Of a stretch of 64,000 nt of DNA, positions 22,910-35,772 are shown piece by piece. Position numbers and translations under genes: made by a program. The stretch covers positions 5,084,001 to 5,148,000 of the forward strand of contig JARFIW010001082.1 in NCBI GenBank assembly GCA_036346225.1. Reading direction: 5' to 3'. The notes beneath the pieces were generated by a model. The model saw only the letters and a list, made by a program, of their open reading frames with translations. It ran no database searches and had not been told where the DNA came from. Position 1 is the first letter of the stretch, and every line of letters starts with the position of its first letter. The DNA is from Platerodrilus igneus. Lineage: Eukaryota; Arthropoda; Insecta; Coleoptera; Lycidae.

Positions 22910-24819
22910 AAGGCTGCTATCGATTGTCAAATTTTTGTCAAAGCAATGTTTAGCATTCAGTGGATCTTCTCAAAAACTATTCACGTCTAACTACGGGAAT
23001 TTTCTTCAGTTAACCCAATTAATTACCCAATTTAACGCTGTTTTGTCGGAACACATTCGTCGCATACAGTCTTTGCAGTACAAGAATATGCCACATTATC
23101 TCGGTATGCAAATTAAAAACGAGATTATTTCGTTATTAGCAGATGCCATCCGGAGTAAAATTCTTGGAAAACCCGTTGTTCAAAATATTTTTCAATTAAT
23201 CTTAACTGCACCCCAGACTTAACACACAAATTACTGTGATTATCCGATTTGAATCAATGAATGTACCAGTTGAAATTTTTGAGCATTTTGTTTGTTTCTG
23301 TCCTGTAACAGATACTATAGGTAAAGGACTATTCGAATTTTTATGTAACAAATTAAAGGAACTCAATTTGGATGTACATAATTTACGCGACCAAGGAATG
23401 ACAATAGTGCAAATATGAGCGGAAAAAATATTGGTCTCCAGGAATGAATTTTAGATTTAAATCCAAGAGCATTTTATATTCCATGTTCCGTACATACTTT
23501 AAATTTAGTTGTTAACGATGCTATAGAAATTAGTTTTGAATCAGTTGAATTCTTCGATTTGGTACAAGGGTTGTTTGTATATTTTTTTTCGTTTACACAT
23601 AGAAGAAATGTACTTTTAAAGCATGCATCTAATCGTATACTGAAACCGTTATTAAAAACCAGATAGGAAAGTCGAATAGATGCAATTACACCTCTGAAAA
23701 ATCAGTTGACAGAAATCTATGACGCCTTGGTTGAACTGACTAACGATAGCGCTCGAGATATGAGTACTAGAAGTATGGTAAATAATCTAGACTAAAAAAG
23801 TCTTTGAAATTTATTTGTTCTGTTTTCATCTGGCATGATATTTTGAATAAAGTTAAAGTGGTCAGTAAAATCATGCAAAATCTTAAGATTAATGTTGGAA
23901 ATTGTGTGTGGATGCATTAGACAATTTAGAAAAATATTTGGTGGTATTTAGAACAGATTCCAGGTTTGAAATAATAGTGGACGAGGCAAGCAAAGTAACA
24001 GTTAAATTTTGTGCAGAAGAAAAGTTTCCAACGGTTGGAGCGAGACGCATAAGAAAGAGTACTCTACAATTTGACTATGAGCATAAAGGCGAATCAATTC
24101 AACATCCAAGAGAAAATTTTAAGATGATTTTTTTTTAATACTAGATTGCACATTAAGGTTCAAATTATTCAAAAACCATATTTCGATATTCAAAATACTT
24201 TATAACTATTCCGAATTAAAGGTGATTAATGATAGTGAGTTGAATGAAAGTTATGCAACAATTAAAAACCTCTTTCAAACACGCTCCAGTATCATTCAGA
24301 TATTAAAACAATGGAATTTTTATGAGGAAATTAAAGCGTTGTGACCAGAACATGGCAGCTAATGAAGCTCTACACTATATTTATGAAAACTACTGGTCTT
24401 CTTTTTTAAACGTAGTAGTGCTTCTACGTAGTTTTTGACGATACTTGTGACTGTGGCCTTCAAAGAACGTTCGTTTTCCAAATTAAAAATTATTAAAAAT
24501 TATCTGAGATCATCTATGACCCAAGAAGGACTATCAGCATTAGCGACACTTTCAATTGATCATGATATCAGTGGCAGTATTGACTTATCATTATTAATAA
24601 CGAAATTTGCGAGTGCCAAGGCTCGGAGAGCCCACTTCTAATACAAAAGTTATCCTTACATACAAATACGTAAGCGCAATTTTTTAAAACTTTTTTTGCG
24701 TTTCTGCACATTCATTATTAGACAAAAATATTAACGAGGGTATACGTACAAGATATTAATAATAGGGCGGCGCTTTTTAAATTTGCACACGGGAGGCCAA
24801 CATATGTGCGGGGACCCTG
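22910..24819 (+). pseudogene. hAT transposase fossil (ZMYM1-like), most complete copy, with 3' terminal repeat
   Basis: hAT transposases use an RNase H-like DDE core followed by a dimerisation domain. Reading across frames gives these blocks in order: CLAFSGSSQKLFTSNYGNF and HIRRIQ with HYLGMQIKNEIISLLADA (frame 22935-23222); IIRFESMNVPVEIFEHFVCF and GKGLFEFLCNKLKELNLD (frame 23236-23418); the DQG block and NLVVNDA (near 23510); LEKYLVVF and FDYEHKGESI (frame 23902-24138); and the dimerisation domain ERSFSKLKIIKNYLRSSM (frame 24435-24641). Stops and frameshifts are numerous. Past the coding end, AACATATGTGCGGGGACCCTG ends at 24819; its complement CAGGGTCCCC suits a hAT terminus. The 5' end and 5' TIR were not found. 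Confidence 0.8.
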
Positions 24820-26147
24820 ACAATACTATACATTTGTTACGACGTTGACAATTATTGTACATGAAGTACTGGTTATTCTATAATAAATCGTGAACTTTAA
24901 ATACTAGATCGAACATACCTACCTATAAGGTTTTTACATTTTTTACTCAATTTCATTTCATTAAATTCTCTAGTTAGAAAATAAGCGATAATCCGTTATT
25001 AGACGTTAACCATAGTTGCTATTGTGAATATATCGAATTTTAGAAAATAGTAATCAGTGTGCGACGGCGAGCTGACCGGTGCCGAACTGTCTCCGCGGCG
25101 AGATGACGGCAGCGAGTCGACGGCAATGAGTCGGCAGCGGCGATTTGTCCTAGACACTTTTAAATAGCTATGTTTTATATTGTACTTAATGTGCATTAAC
25201 AATTCAATTTGTTTTAAATGCATAATTTGTTGAGGGTGATTCAAAACTAGATGACAATTCGATGTGCATTGGGCGGAGCTTAAAGTGACGTAAAAAGCGT
25301 AAATGCAACCTGAAAACATAGCTTGTTTTTATGCAGAACGCGAGAATTTTAGTAATCCAAGAAATCACATAATCAACATAAATGCGAAGAACTAATACTT
25401 TGTTATTGTGTCACTACCAAGTAATTACTAAATGCAATTAGTAGCATTTCTGTCACGGAGTTAACATGTCACACTGCAGTCGTGAAAATTGCTGGTTTCA
25501 ATTCAAAACTCAAGAAACTTGCACATTCGGGAACGTCATACGGAGTGGAATGTGAAATCCAGTTTAAAAAGTGATCTTTCGAAATTTAAATAATAAAATA
25601 ATACTCACGAAAAATCCATTCCAAACATTAGAAATACATTCAAACATTTTAACTTTAACAATACTATTAAATGATATCCATTTGACAATGCAAGAATAGA
25701 GTGGAACCAAATCATAACAAAAGAAATAATAATTACACCGTTTATCTGTTTAAATTAAATGATTAAAATACAATAAATTAGCGTAATGTCTCTTAGGAGC
25801 AAAAGTTTTGCAATATTTTAAAAGTCTAACTGTACGAAAATATACAGAAGTCTGAAATTGAACGTAACAAATCCCCTCCTCGGCAAAATTAACGGTCTGG
25901 GTAGGAAAGGGAAACCAAGAAAGAAAGAAGAATGTCACCCGACTGAAAGAACTAATATACCGGACAAGGCAAAAAGAAGACATTAAAGAGAGAATATAGG
26001 GTGAGGAATCAACGAATGCAAAGACTAAATGGCAAAAACCCTGCGAGAACTGTCGTCAGACAGATATCTCTTCTAAAAAAACATGACAGTCTTCAACCTC
26101 TAGAAAAAAAGTTGTTTCCTGAAATAAATTAAATTATCTTAATTCGA
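24820..26147. other. Unassigned sequence with a GC-rich patch
   Basis: A GC-rich run with repeated CGGC/GCGAG/GACGGC words lies at about 25058-25145 in otherwise AT-rich DNA. Frames on the minus strand (24999-25319, 25750-25983) match no family known to me. Near 25880-26130 the plus strand is A- and G-rich, as in retroelement pol ends, but this is not diagnostic. Confidence 0.35.
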
Positions 26148-26223
26148 GCCTCACGTTCAGGGTGCCATTAATTCTGTGAGATCCTCTACTAGGTTGCCCC
26201 ACGATTTGGGCGACATTAATTCT
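26148..26223 (-). other. Two tandem primer-binding-like motifs of an LTR retroelement (tentative)
   Basis: On the minus strand two units 48 bp apart read AGAATTAATG followed by TCGCCCAAATCGTGGGGC, and AGAATTAATG followed by GCACCCTGAACGTGAGGC. Both resemble the TGGCGCCCAACGTGGGGC-type primer-binding site found just after the 5' LTR in many insect Ty3/gypsy elements. No LTR pair or coding region could be tied to them. Confidence 0.3.
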
Positions 26224-28083
26224 GCGATCTTCACTGCTCCGTATTCTGGGACCTTTGCTTATAAAATGTGCCACGGCTTTTTGCTCACTTTTCTGAAAAT
26301 AAACTATCTACTCAAAAAATTCTGCTACAGGAGATAGACAACATTTATTTACACTCCAACTGAATTAAATATACAACACAAAGAAAATTAGTCTCCTCTT
26401 TCTCTCTCTCTCACCTCATTTACAAATTATTTGCATCCCATTTAATATACGTCTCTAACAGTACATTTCGAGATCAATATTTACACCAAATAATATCCAA
26501 ATAATAGAAAAAAAAGTAATAGGGCTTCAACACACTTCTTACTCTAACCCTATTTCAATACGAGCTCATAGTAAAACCTTGACCTATTAGTGTTAAAATT
26601 TGCACGCCAATATACAAACAGACCCTTTTACCTTGTACATAATATAAAATACTTCTAATATTATAAATTATTCACACAAAAATATTAAAATTAACCCAAA
26701 TTAAAATATTCCATTAGAAGCCTTCCCTTATTTTGTCCTTTTAGTTAATATACAATTATGCACCCAATCCGCAAAGCCATTAATTAACATATTTACACAT
26801 GTACAACAATAAAGCACAGTTACCTGAGATACATATTTACACAAGGAGTCTGCTGTCTGGAGCTGTTGCATGCATGAACAACTCTAACTCGGATTGCTTC
26901 ATCCAATTTTGTTGTACCCAGATTTATCATGATGTTTTCTATCGTCAACCAAACTACTGCGGTACTTCAAACCTCTTCTTCTATAACCATATTTTTTTGA
27001 TAATAAACCAAATTAATTAGGCGCCGACATTTACTCCATATTAATTGCATTTTTTTTTAATAAGTGCAAAATAAAATCAAGTTGCTGTTACTTAAAAGCG
27101 TTTATCGTAGTTCAAAAGGATTATGCAATCGTATAAGCTTATCGTTGTCTCAAAGTCGTAGTATAGTCATAGACTAAAATCGTAAGAACGTTAAAAATTA
27201 GGAGAGCTTCCAATCAAAATCATGTGGCTTATATTTAAGTTCCCCACCTCAAAGACTGCTACTACAATTCCTGAAATCAACAAGGCCAAACTCTTGCCTT
27301 CCACAAACGATCCCACACTTACAAGTCACGTTAACAACAATTCTCCGTAGCCTTTCCAACCGCCACTCTCAGTTACACAATTTTAAAAACAGTTCTCTGA
27401 AAATCACTTGCAACGAATAACAGCCAGCACGTGTACTAAAGTTTTCGTAGTATTTTTAAAAATCGATATTCAAAGCAGCCTTGGCATTTACCCCAAGCCA
27501 ACACAACTAACATATAGACTACGCCTTTAACGAACACGTGATATCTCCACCTCACTTCTACCTACGCACTCAAATCACCTTTCTCTGTTACCTAGTTTTC
27601 AATATATGTATAACAAACGATCGCTAACCCCATCCAATTCTGGTTATACTCAAGTTTTACGTCTTTTTCAGAAGTTATAAATTTGTTTATCGCTTCACTA
27701 ATTGACTAACTAAACTACCTGAAATTGCTGTCGTTTTGTTCAAGTTTTATCTCCCCTAATAATACAATGAAAAATAAAGCAGTTTGAAATCGAGCTAAAG
27801 CTTTTCGACATATTCCTACCAACTTGTGTGTAATATAATAAGAAGGTTAAATTTGTGTTTGAAAATCTGAAATTTAAATGCCGTATTATACACGGGATGT
27901 TTCTTGTATATCTTGCGCTATATTTTCTAAATAATTATTTGAAAGATTATGAAAATTAAATTTTAACTTCATAAAACTTACTGAAAAATTATTACATTCT
28001 AAACTATTTACTTTAAAAGAGTTACTTGATGTATTTTCACATGCTGAATGCCAAATCAGTTTCAGCCCCCCTAAGTATCACAG

Positions 28084-28085
<2 letters not shown>
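26224..28085. other. Unassigned sequence
   Basis: No coding or RNA feature is supported. The part 27290-27600 is C-richer on the plus strand than its flanks, which may reflect an old retroelement. Confidence 0.4.

Positions 28086-28121
<36 letters not shown>
28086..28121. repeat. (AT)n microsatellite
   Basis: An uninterrupted AT dinucleotide run. Confidence 0.95.
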
Positions 28122-28124
<3 letters not shown>

Positions 28125-31100
28125 ATTTCAACACCTGGATTACACATTTGATTTTGCAATATTATCTTTTATACAAGTTGACAAAACAATGTGTTTAGGT
28201 CGGGTAGTAAACTGTTGGTTACGTGGTTCAGGACCACTTTTAGTTTTCTACGCAGGATCATCTCGGTTTGGTTTACCTCTACAATGCAATACGTCTTGTA
28301 AACACGAATGTGAAGTCAGTAATAATCGCAAATAACCAAAAATCCAGAATAGTACACTTCCCCCTACTGTTGTTCAACTTTTAGCAAATGTTAACAAAAA
28401 AATCCAATGTGAACTTAAAAATAAACTTTTATGGAACTTGTTTAGTTATTAGGTTGTGCGCGCAAGCATATTTTACAAACGGACGAACGCAGGGACACCA
28501 CCGCAAAAATAATACTTTATTGACTTTGATAACGAGAAGTACATTTCTGCAACAATCGCTGCATAAACAATAGATTAGATCTTATACCCATCCTGAAATA
28601 TACAAGATTCCAATCAATAAAAATAGTTTTATCTTTAATACACATGTACGGGTGTAAATTTGATTAATTTTATATAGCAATGAAGTCTTCCAAATTTAAG
28701 AATCCTTTCAGATTTAGTTAGTGCTGTATCGTATACCACAACAAGCTGATTACGCAGTGTAGATTCTTTAGTATTCCAGTAGAGTACATGCTTTGAATAA
28801 GTCATTCCTCACTTCTTACAAGAAACTTGTTAATGCCTGTTGCGGTTTGAAGGGTTGAGATCTAAGGGGCAGCTCACATCCAGCATGTATTTATGCAGTA
28901 TGTAGTAGCACGTCTTGGATTTCTCCATCTTAACTCCTAAGAAGCGGCCAAAGGAGTGTGGTTCGCATTGCAATCAGGTAACGGATTCACAGAAAACTCT
29001 CCTTTGAGCAAGTTGTGAAGACCGCAAGGGCGTCTTAACCAAGTTTGTATTTCGGCGCAGTCTGATTTCTTATACGTGGACAGAACCGCCTGTTGAGATT
29101 ATAAGATGGGTCCGCGTTGTGGCTTCTAATATCCCCCGAATCCCGTGAGTGGCATTGGAATTAGCTTTGTATCGGTAATGTTTAATGTAAAAACAAGGGT
29201 CACGCTTTCCTTGATGAAATCGTGAACGTGGCTGACTATGGATTACTTTAAAATTTTGTGTTTAATATTATCTAAGCTTATGGAACGTGATTCTAATACA
29301 TAAATTTAGCTTAAGACACGCGTTTTATATTCTACTTTAGCAACTGGTTTCCCTTCGCTTTTAGAAATCGGATCTGTGCAATTATAATTTCTTTAAAACA
29401 AAAAAATCAGTTTCCTGAAATTACATCTACAAAAATTTACATTCTTGTTGGACTATGTAACGAATTTTTCATTTGGAAAACTAAATTTAGAGGCTATTGT
29501 AGCAACAGACAAGAAAGAAGTGTGTTATTAAAATAGCTGTGGTGTAAGATAATACCTCTTAAACCCATACGGCGCTAGGGGAGGTGAGGGGGTGGTCATC
29601 TCGGAAACCTAAATCAAAAGTAAAATAAAAGGTTTTCAATCCTTTAAATACAAGTATAGTACATATAAATTTCTTTTCTAACCTACTATATCCTAATAGT
29701 GAAATGAGAAACGCACCTATACTCTTCGACAAATGTAATCTTGCAGTCACTGTACATCCCAAAACAAAAAAAATCTTCCAAGAATGGAAGTAATTGTAAT
29801 AACAAACTTTTATAATTAATTCATGGTCATAAACCAAAGGCATTTCGTATATTTAATATTATTGCAGCCGCAACCCTCACTTTATATATTTTAAAGGTTT
29901 TAGTGGGAGGATAAAATATGCCTAGAAACACAAATACTATAAATGTAACATAGTTGTAACATGCGCTAGTTTTCCTACTGGTCATCTTCCACCTTTTAAA
30001 TTCCCACTCTATGTCTTCCCCCTTTTTTTCTTTACATATCTAAAAAAAGATTCTCTTTAACTTGTCTTTATGCAGTTTATTTTTACAAACTGTAACTTTC
30101 GAAGAAGATGATTTTGTAGTTTATAGTACGAGTTATTTTTATGTTGTGTTTTGCATTAACACAAATTTATAGAGTACTTTCAATTCACACTAGAATTCAT
30201 TTTCTGTTGGTATAAATATAATTTTATTAAATAACAAGTATTTGGATTGTCATCAAATGTAAAACTCAATAAATTGTTGTCCCTATTTTATTGATAGTTA
30301 TTTTCCATTGACACGAGTGCTGTAGGTTTGAATTTTACACTTAGTGAAAGATTAACTTTGACATTAGCTTTCTTCGTTTATTACCGGCTTTTATATCTTT
30401 GCTAATCTGCGCATAACAGATTCTCTTTCGAATTTGGTTTTGAATTAATCAGGCCATTTGTTTCCTGTTCTCGAATGGTATGTATTTTCATTTGTGTTCA
30501 ATTACAAGTTTTAATAGAAATAATTTTCTAGAATTGTTATCATGCATGTCTGTTACATCTTCAGAATAATTTTCTCATCAATTTACATAATGATGGTAAG
30601 GATTGAAATAGATCTCTTTTGTTCTTATTTTATTACCTCATGGCAAATTCATTTTGCTTATATTCAAATAATAGTTTAGGAATCTCTAGACAGGTTAAGC
30701 TGACGTCGAAACAGATTAAGTAGAAGTATGGAGAAATTTTATATACGTTATGTATCATACCTACGGTACAATAAATAAATTTTATCTTCAATATTCCTAT
30801 TCATCGAAATTGTTTAACATGTAGAAACTTTATATCAAATCTGCAGAAAACTAATATACCTGGTGCCTACTGGTTACTTTGCGTAACACATATGGCTGTT
30901 TTGTACATTACAGTTTGTTATTCTTGAAATTTCTCTGCAACTATCCACTTTATATTACTTTGGCCAGTGGCTAATTTTTGTTCCTGAGGAAACAACGAAC
31001 TCGACCGCCTGCTTTTTATGGTTCGAAGACACATAGGTTTTACTTCCTACGATTATACAAAATCAAGTCGTGGGTATCTTTTCACTTCTACAATATTTTA

Positions 31101-32140
31101 AATACAAACAGGTATGTTTCTTACCATTAAATTATCTTCAAGAAAAATAATAAAAAGAAATAGTCTTAATTGAATTTCTTTTTTATAACTTAACAATATT
31201 AAACGTGCATGTAATTTGCAGCTCTTTTTGCTGTTATGAATTTGATAAAATGTTTGATTATTTTTACGTAATACATAAAGGCATATAAAGTGTACACCTT
31301 AAGTTTCATGAAATTTGTGGCTATTACAGATAATTTTTCATAAAGTTTTTGTTAAATGCAACATTTATTTTCTTACGCATAGCGTATATAAAGATATATC
31401 TGATTTTCCTATATAAAAATAACCGAAATGTGTCACTCATGTGAGCAACAAATGTATAGATAAATTAACCTAATTATTTCTAAAATTTCTCACACGTTGT
31501 TTGGATGTAAAATGGCGATAAAACAATTTTATATTTTTATCGATTGTTATTTCGAATTTAAAGTTAATTTTGAATATAACCAAGATACTCGAACTTTATT
31601 TTTGGTTCTTTTCCGTTGTCATTTACATACAGATTTTTACATACCTCCCCGAGATTCACTAAGTTCATGCGGCCTCCGAAGCCTTCAAAGTTCGAAGCCA
31701 GCTGCGCCGAAGTGTGCTATAAATACTTCGTCGTCACATAAGGAAAAAAGTAGGTTATATAGTGCATATTTATTTAGTGTATATTGCATATTTATTATGT
31801 AATTGTAGGCTAGACGTCTATACCGGAAGACAACAATTCAGTCTTTGCCGACGACAGCACCAAACTACAATTATTATTTTGTATTGTAGTGTGCAAACTT
31901 TGAAGTGCAGATGTGACGTTACATATACCATTTGATTGCTTTTATCATTATTCTTATTCTCAATATTTTGACCATCATCTTTTCCCTTGCGGTCTTGCTC
32001 TTGAATTTTATTCTAAAGTACTGTACGCGTGTGACTTGGAATAAACGGATATACCTGGTCAAATAAAATTTTATTTCCCTTTTTGATTCCCAACTAAACT
32101 TGAAGCGAGAAATTAAATTGGTGCACTGGCCACCGTGCTT
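28122..32140. other. Unassigned sequence including a GC-richer island at 28.85-29.17 kb
   Basis: The island 28850-29170 has balanced composition and no stops for short distances in more than one frame, yet no protein, tRNA, snRNA or rRNA resemblance is recognised. 29200-31480 is plain AT-rich DNA. Near 31640-32110 a TATA-like TATAAATAC (31720), an AATAAA and a following TTGGTGCACTGG recall the layout of a solo LTR, but no boundaries or second copy were found. Confidence 0.4.
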
Positions 32141-32880
32141 ATAGGCTGTAAAATGAGTGAACTTAAAATACATGAAAGTGCTTTATGCGGCGCACCAAAA
32201 CGAAAACTTTGCAAAGAAAAAGAAGACTGTATCAATACTAATTATTCTAAATTTTGCAAGTGGAGGTCGAGTACATCCAGTGAACTGGAACAGTGTTGCG
32301 AAGCTGGATTACAGCAACAAATCGAAGGTTATGTGTTAGTAGTAAACTTCTACTACTTGTAGCAAAGTGCTCGTGATCTCAACGAAGCAAAGTTAGAGAA
32401 AGGTAGTAGTGATTTGACGTTTTCATATCAGTAGATATAGAGTTAAGGAAAATAAATTTCAAATTAGAACCGTGTCAGCCAGAAAACAATTTCAGAAATA
32501 ATATTAAGGTGGAAAGCGTTTCTACATCTTATTATGGTTACACTTGTAACGACAAAAATATTACAAAAATAGTTATTCTATTCAATGCATTTAGATGTTA
32601 CTTTGTCTCAAGTACGTTGGCACTTTGAGGATAGGTATAATATTCATTTTGTAGAAGCGTTGTTTAAAGGCGTGAATAATTGGCAAGGGATACCAAAAAA
32701 TATAAATAAAGTAAAAATTATGTCTTTCCTATTCATGCATGTCTCAGCTTTGATATATTGAAACAAATTGAAATCGACAATGTATTATTAGATTCCGATT
32801 ACAAAGATGAAGTGAATGAACTGCAAGAAATATTATATAGAATTATAGATGTTGTAATGACCTGAATAACGTGCAGTCTC
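32141..32880 (+). pseudogene. hAT transposase deletion derivative (N-terminus joined to late region)
   Basis: The frame 32135-32362 has GAPKRKLCKEKEDCINTNYSKF, the basic N-terminal segment seen in ZMYM1-like hAT proteins. After about 250 bp of eroded sequence the plus strand reads LDVTLSQVRWHFEDRYNIHF then ALFKGVNNWQ (32588-32690), resembling the region close to the C-terminal dimerisation domain. The catalytic core is absent. A phrase like AGVNNWQSL recurs at 34475-34500, suggesting further debris of the same family there. Confidence 0.5.
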
Positions 32881-33065
32881 CCATTTAGGGCTGATCGAGA
32901 TCATCCAGATTCTCCACGAAAAGTAGCGTAACTACAACCCCCACCACCACGCAATGTGGTAGAGGACAAGTGCAAGAAGCCTCAAATGAAAAGAAATTCA
33001 AATTATTTGTAGTAATAAACTATAATTCAACGCCAACATATACAAATTAGGCAAATAGAAAGCGA

Positions 33066-33076
33066 TAGCTAAAACT
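33066..33076 (+). repeat. Target-site duplication, left, of SINE copy 3
   Basis: TAGCTAAAACT is found exactly again at 33366-33376, directly flanking both SINE ends. Confidence 0.85.
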
Positions 33077-33365
33077 AGGCGGCCTCGTGGCTTAGTTGGT
33101 TCGCGTCTGACCACTATGCACAACGCGCTGGGTTCGAGTTCCGACACGGACCGCTTGAAAAATGTTAGGCGAGCATTTTTACAAAAATACGCCTTCAGTT
33201 CGGATGTAAGTCCCGGGTGTGAGTGTTGTCACGCACGTTAAGGATCCCTACCTTGCTTGGAATAGCAAAGGTTCAGCAAAATTCAAAATTTGCAAATAAA
33301 AACAAACTCGCTTCCTGACCTATGTAGTATCTTCGGGTGGAGCATTGAAAAAACAAATATAGGGG
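33077..33365 (+). mobile_element. tRNA-derived SINE family 1, copy 3 (complete)
   Basis: This is the reference copy for the family: 289 bp between exact 11-bp target duplications. The head is tRNA-like, with box A TGGCTTAGTTGG at 33088-33099 and box B GGTTCGAGTTCC at 33131-33142, suiting an internal RNA polymerase III promoter. The body follows (GTTAGGCGAGCATTTTTAC, then the part with GTGTGAGTGTTGTCACGCAC). The 3' end reads GGTGGAGCATTG, an A-rich run and AAATATAGGG. The tail is not a simple poly-A, so mobilisation by a LINE that recognises a specific 3' tail is plausible. No partner LINE sharing this tail was seen in the window. Confidence 0.9.
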
Positions 33366-33376
33366 TAGCTAAAACT
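33366..33376 (+). repeat. Target-site duplication, right, of SINE copy 3
   Basis: This is the exact second copy of TAGCTAAAACT. Confidence 0.85.
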
Positions 33377-34229
33377 GCAAAAATGTCGACGATCGACACG
33401 AGGAACTGGGCGTCGATGCTGTAGTTTTGACGCTAAGTCCAGATGCTGAATTCTGATGTTAACTGCGTTATTAATTAAAATAACTGATAGAGTCTAGAAA
33501 AATTTATTTATTATAAATTATTACAATTCCACATCTGTGAGTACTATTCACAGTTCTTGCTGTGGATGGTAGAACAGCTTCAAGTAAGTATACTGACTTC
33601 CTATTTCTAAGTTTCATCTTTTCCCAAAAAACTAGAGAAGTTTATCCAAACATATTCAGTTTTGTGCTTAACTAGTGTTCTACATTAGTCACACTTTCCT
33701 TATTGCAATAATAACGTACTTACTTCATGTTTCACATCTCATCAGTCTTTCAATTGCGTGAAGGCAAGTTCCTGAGTATACTTTAACCACTGAAAATAAT
33801 TTCATTTGGTTTGTTATATTACCTTGCATTCTTAATTACAAAATATGCATACTACCAATAATAAGAAATAAGATTATTTCTTATTTACTGTAACACATTA
33901 AATTTTCTACTTGTGAAATTATGATTTTAACCTAAATCTTAACAGTAATAAGAACTACAAATTACCTAAAATATGTTTGCAATAGTTTTGTGAATATCTT
34001 GCCGCATCTATAAAGATATCTATTACCTACACCTATTATATCATTAACTGTTACGTGTTTAACCACAATTTCAATTGTCCTCTTTGGGAATGTTGCATAG
34101 CACAAAATTGCTCGATTTCTTCACAGTTGTCTATGTCTCTTGTTGGAGTTGCAGATTTAGTATTTTTCTTCTTACCTTTAAATCTCCTCCATATAGTTAT
34201 AAAAACAGTGTCGCATATGCTAATAATAG

Positions 34230-34232
<3 letters not shown>
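33377..34232. other. Unassigned AT-rich sequence
   Basis: Nothing recognisable is seen between the SINE and the microsatellite. Confidence 0.45.

Positions 34233-34280
<48 letters not shown>
34233..34280. repeat. (AT)n microsatellite
   Basis: An uninterrupted AT run. Overlapping frames rich in alternating Tyr-Ile are an artefact of it. Confidence 0.95.
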
Positions 34281-34288
<8 letters not shown>

Positions 34289-34539
34289 ATATATTGAATA
34301 ATTGTGTATTGGTTGTCAGTTGGAGTATTCCAGGACTTTCTGCTGGTTAGTGAGCGGTTTTCTAATGTTATTATTACTAAAAACTGCTGAAATACAACGA
34401 CAAATAATAAATACATTAACAGCGAACACCACCTGCACTATCCAGCTTTATTTCCAAGGTTTAATAGATAAACTAGCAGGAGTTAATAATTGGCAGAGTC
34501 TATCAAAGAGAATTAAAAAGTATTTGCTAGCTTAATCCC

Positions 34540-35770
34540 ATGTAACGTGTTGTTTTATTTACAATATGCGAACAAAATTAAACAATCGATAAAAAGGATT
34601 GTTTAATATCAAATCAAGAAACTGAGTTTTAAAAAAATCTTTTAGGCAGACTTTTCAATATTAGTTTAACACTATCCCAGTGCATGTTGCCATTTCGAGG
34701 ATATAAAGTTTTTATGATTCAACGAACCGTTATAACGGCAATTTTTAAAATTTAGTTAATTTAATTAGCAATTTTTAAGCTATCAAAAGAATCGATTGCA
34801 TATCTTTCCCAAAAATTCAAAATGAAATTATTAACATTTTAAGTGTATACTTAAAAAATATTTTATTAAAAAGTATTTGATCCGCCCCATTTTTCTCAAT
34901 CATAATGAACACCACACAAGGTACAAGTGACACTCATTAATTAAGTAAAATTAAAAGATACATTGATTTTAAAAAAGATAGCCAGGGAGAAGTAACCAAA
35001 ATGTATGTTTTACAAAAGTAGAGTACCAATCTGAAATTAGTTATAGATAAATATAGGTGGTGGGCTTACGATGGAGATAATATTATGAGCAGTACTTATT
35101 CTGTTGTGCAAAAAAATATTTATACATAGAACCTGTAGCTCTTTAGATGCACTGTAGCGTCGATAACTTAAAGTTAGTCATAAATGTTGCTGTTAAAGGT
35201 ATAAACGCAATTGAAATTTTTTTCAACTTTAAAATAACATGTGCATTTTTTGCTAATAGTATAGTACGATGGGACTGGCTTTCCGTTTTTTAAAAAAATA
35301 AGGTAAGTTAAAGCAGTCGAATCCTACAAGTTGAATCGACAAATAGAAATCTTTAGCTGATATAAGATTTCGGTATTAAGATACAGTAATGTCTCTTAAT
35401 AAAATTATTTCGACATAAAAAATAAATAAGTAAAATGACGTGACACAAATATTAACTAGCTTGGAATATTCATATTTATTTTTCCAAGTGGTCTTTTATG
35501 TCAAATTTTAGAATAACTTAACAGTCATTCACAAACTGCACAAAGTGAATAAACAAATATTAGTAAAGTAATTTGAAAAAAAAAATACATTTTTAAAAGA
35601 AACAAAAAATAACTATTCCAACATTAAGGAGGAAGTTAAGAAAGTTGCAGACAAGTGGAATAAACCCATATTTATACAAAAGTGGCAAGCAAACAATAAG
35701 AAAACATAATCCTAAGTTTATCGATTTAATATTGAAGAATCCAAACTTCAAATAAATGTATTTTAACAAG
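34540..35770. other. Unassigned AT-rich sequence, probably hAT-related debris at its right end
   Basis: No reading frame is recognised. The segment 35620-35770 continues across the inserted element into the hAT C-terminal piece at 37.09 kb, so it probably belongs to the same older copy. Confidence 0.35.
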
Positions 35771-35772
35771 TA

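Noticed and set aside
29559..29843. 94-codon minus-strand frame
   Set aside because: No recognisable domain; flanked by stops and AT-rich sequence, so not supported as a gene.
31497..31802. 101-codon plus-strand frame, possible host exon
   Set aside because: No recognisable domain and no splice or codon evidence; neighbourhood looks like an old LTR.
33077..33160. Possible tRNA gene at the SINE start
   Set aside because: Boxes A and B are present but the sequence is one of four copies of a 280-290-bp SINE and does not close a clean acceptor stem.
34051..34416. Open frames with long Tyr-Ile runs on both strands
   Set aside because: They are translations of the (AT)n microsatellite.
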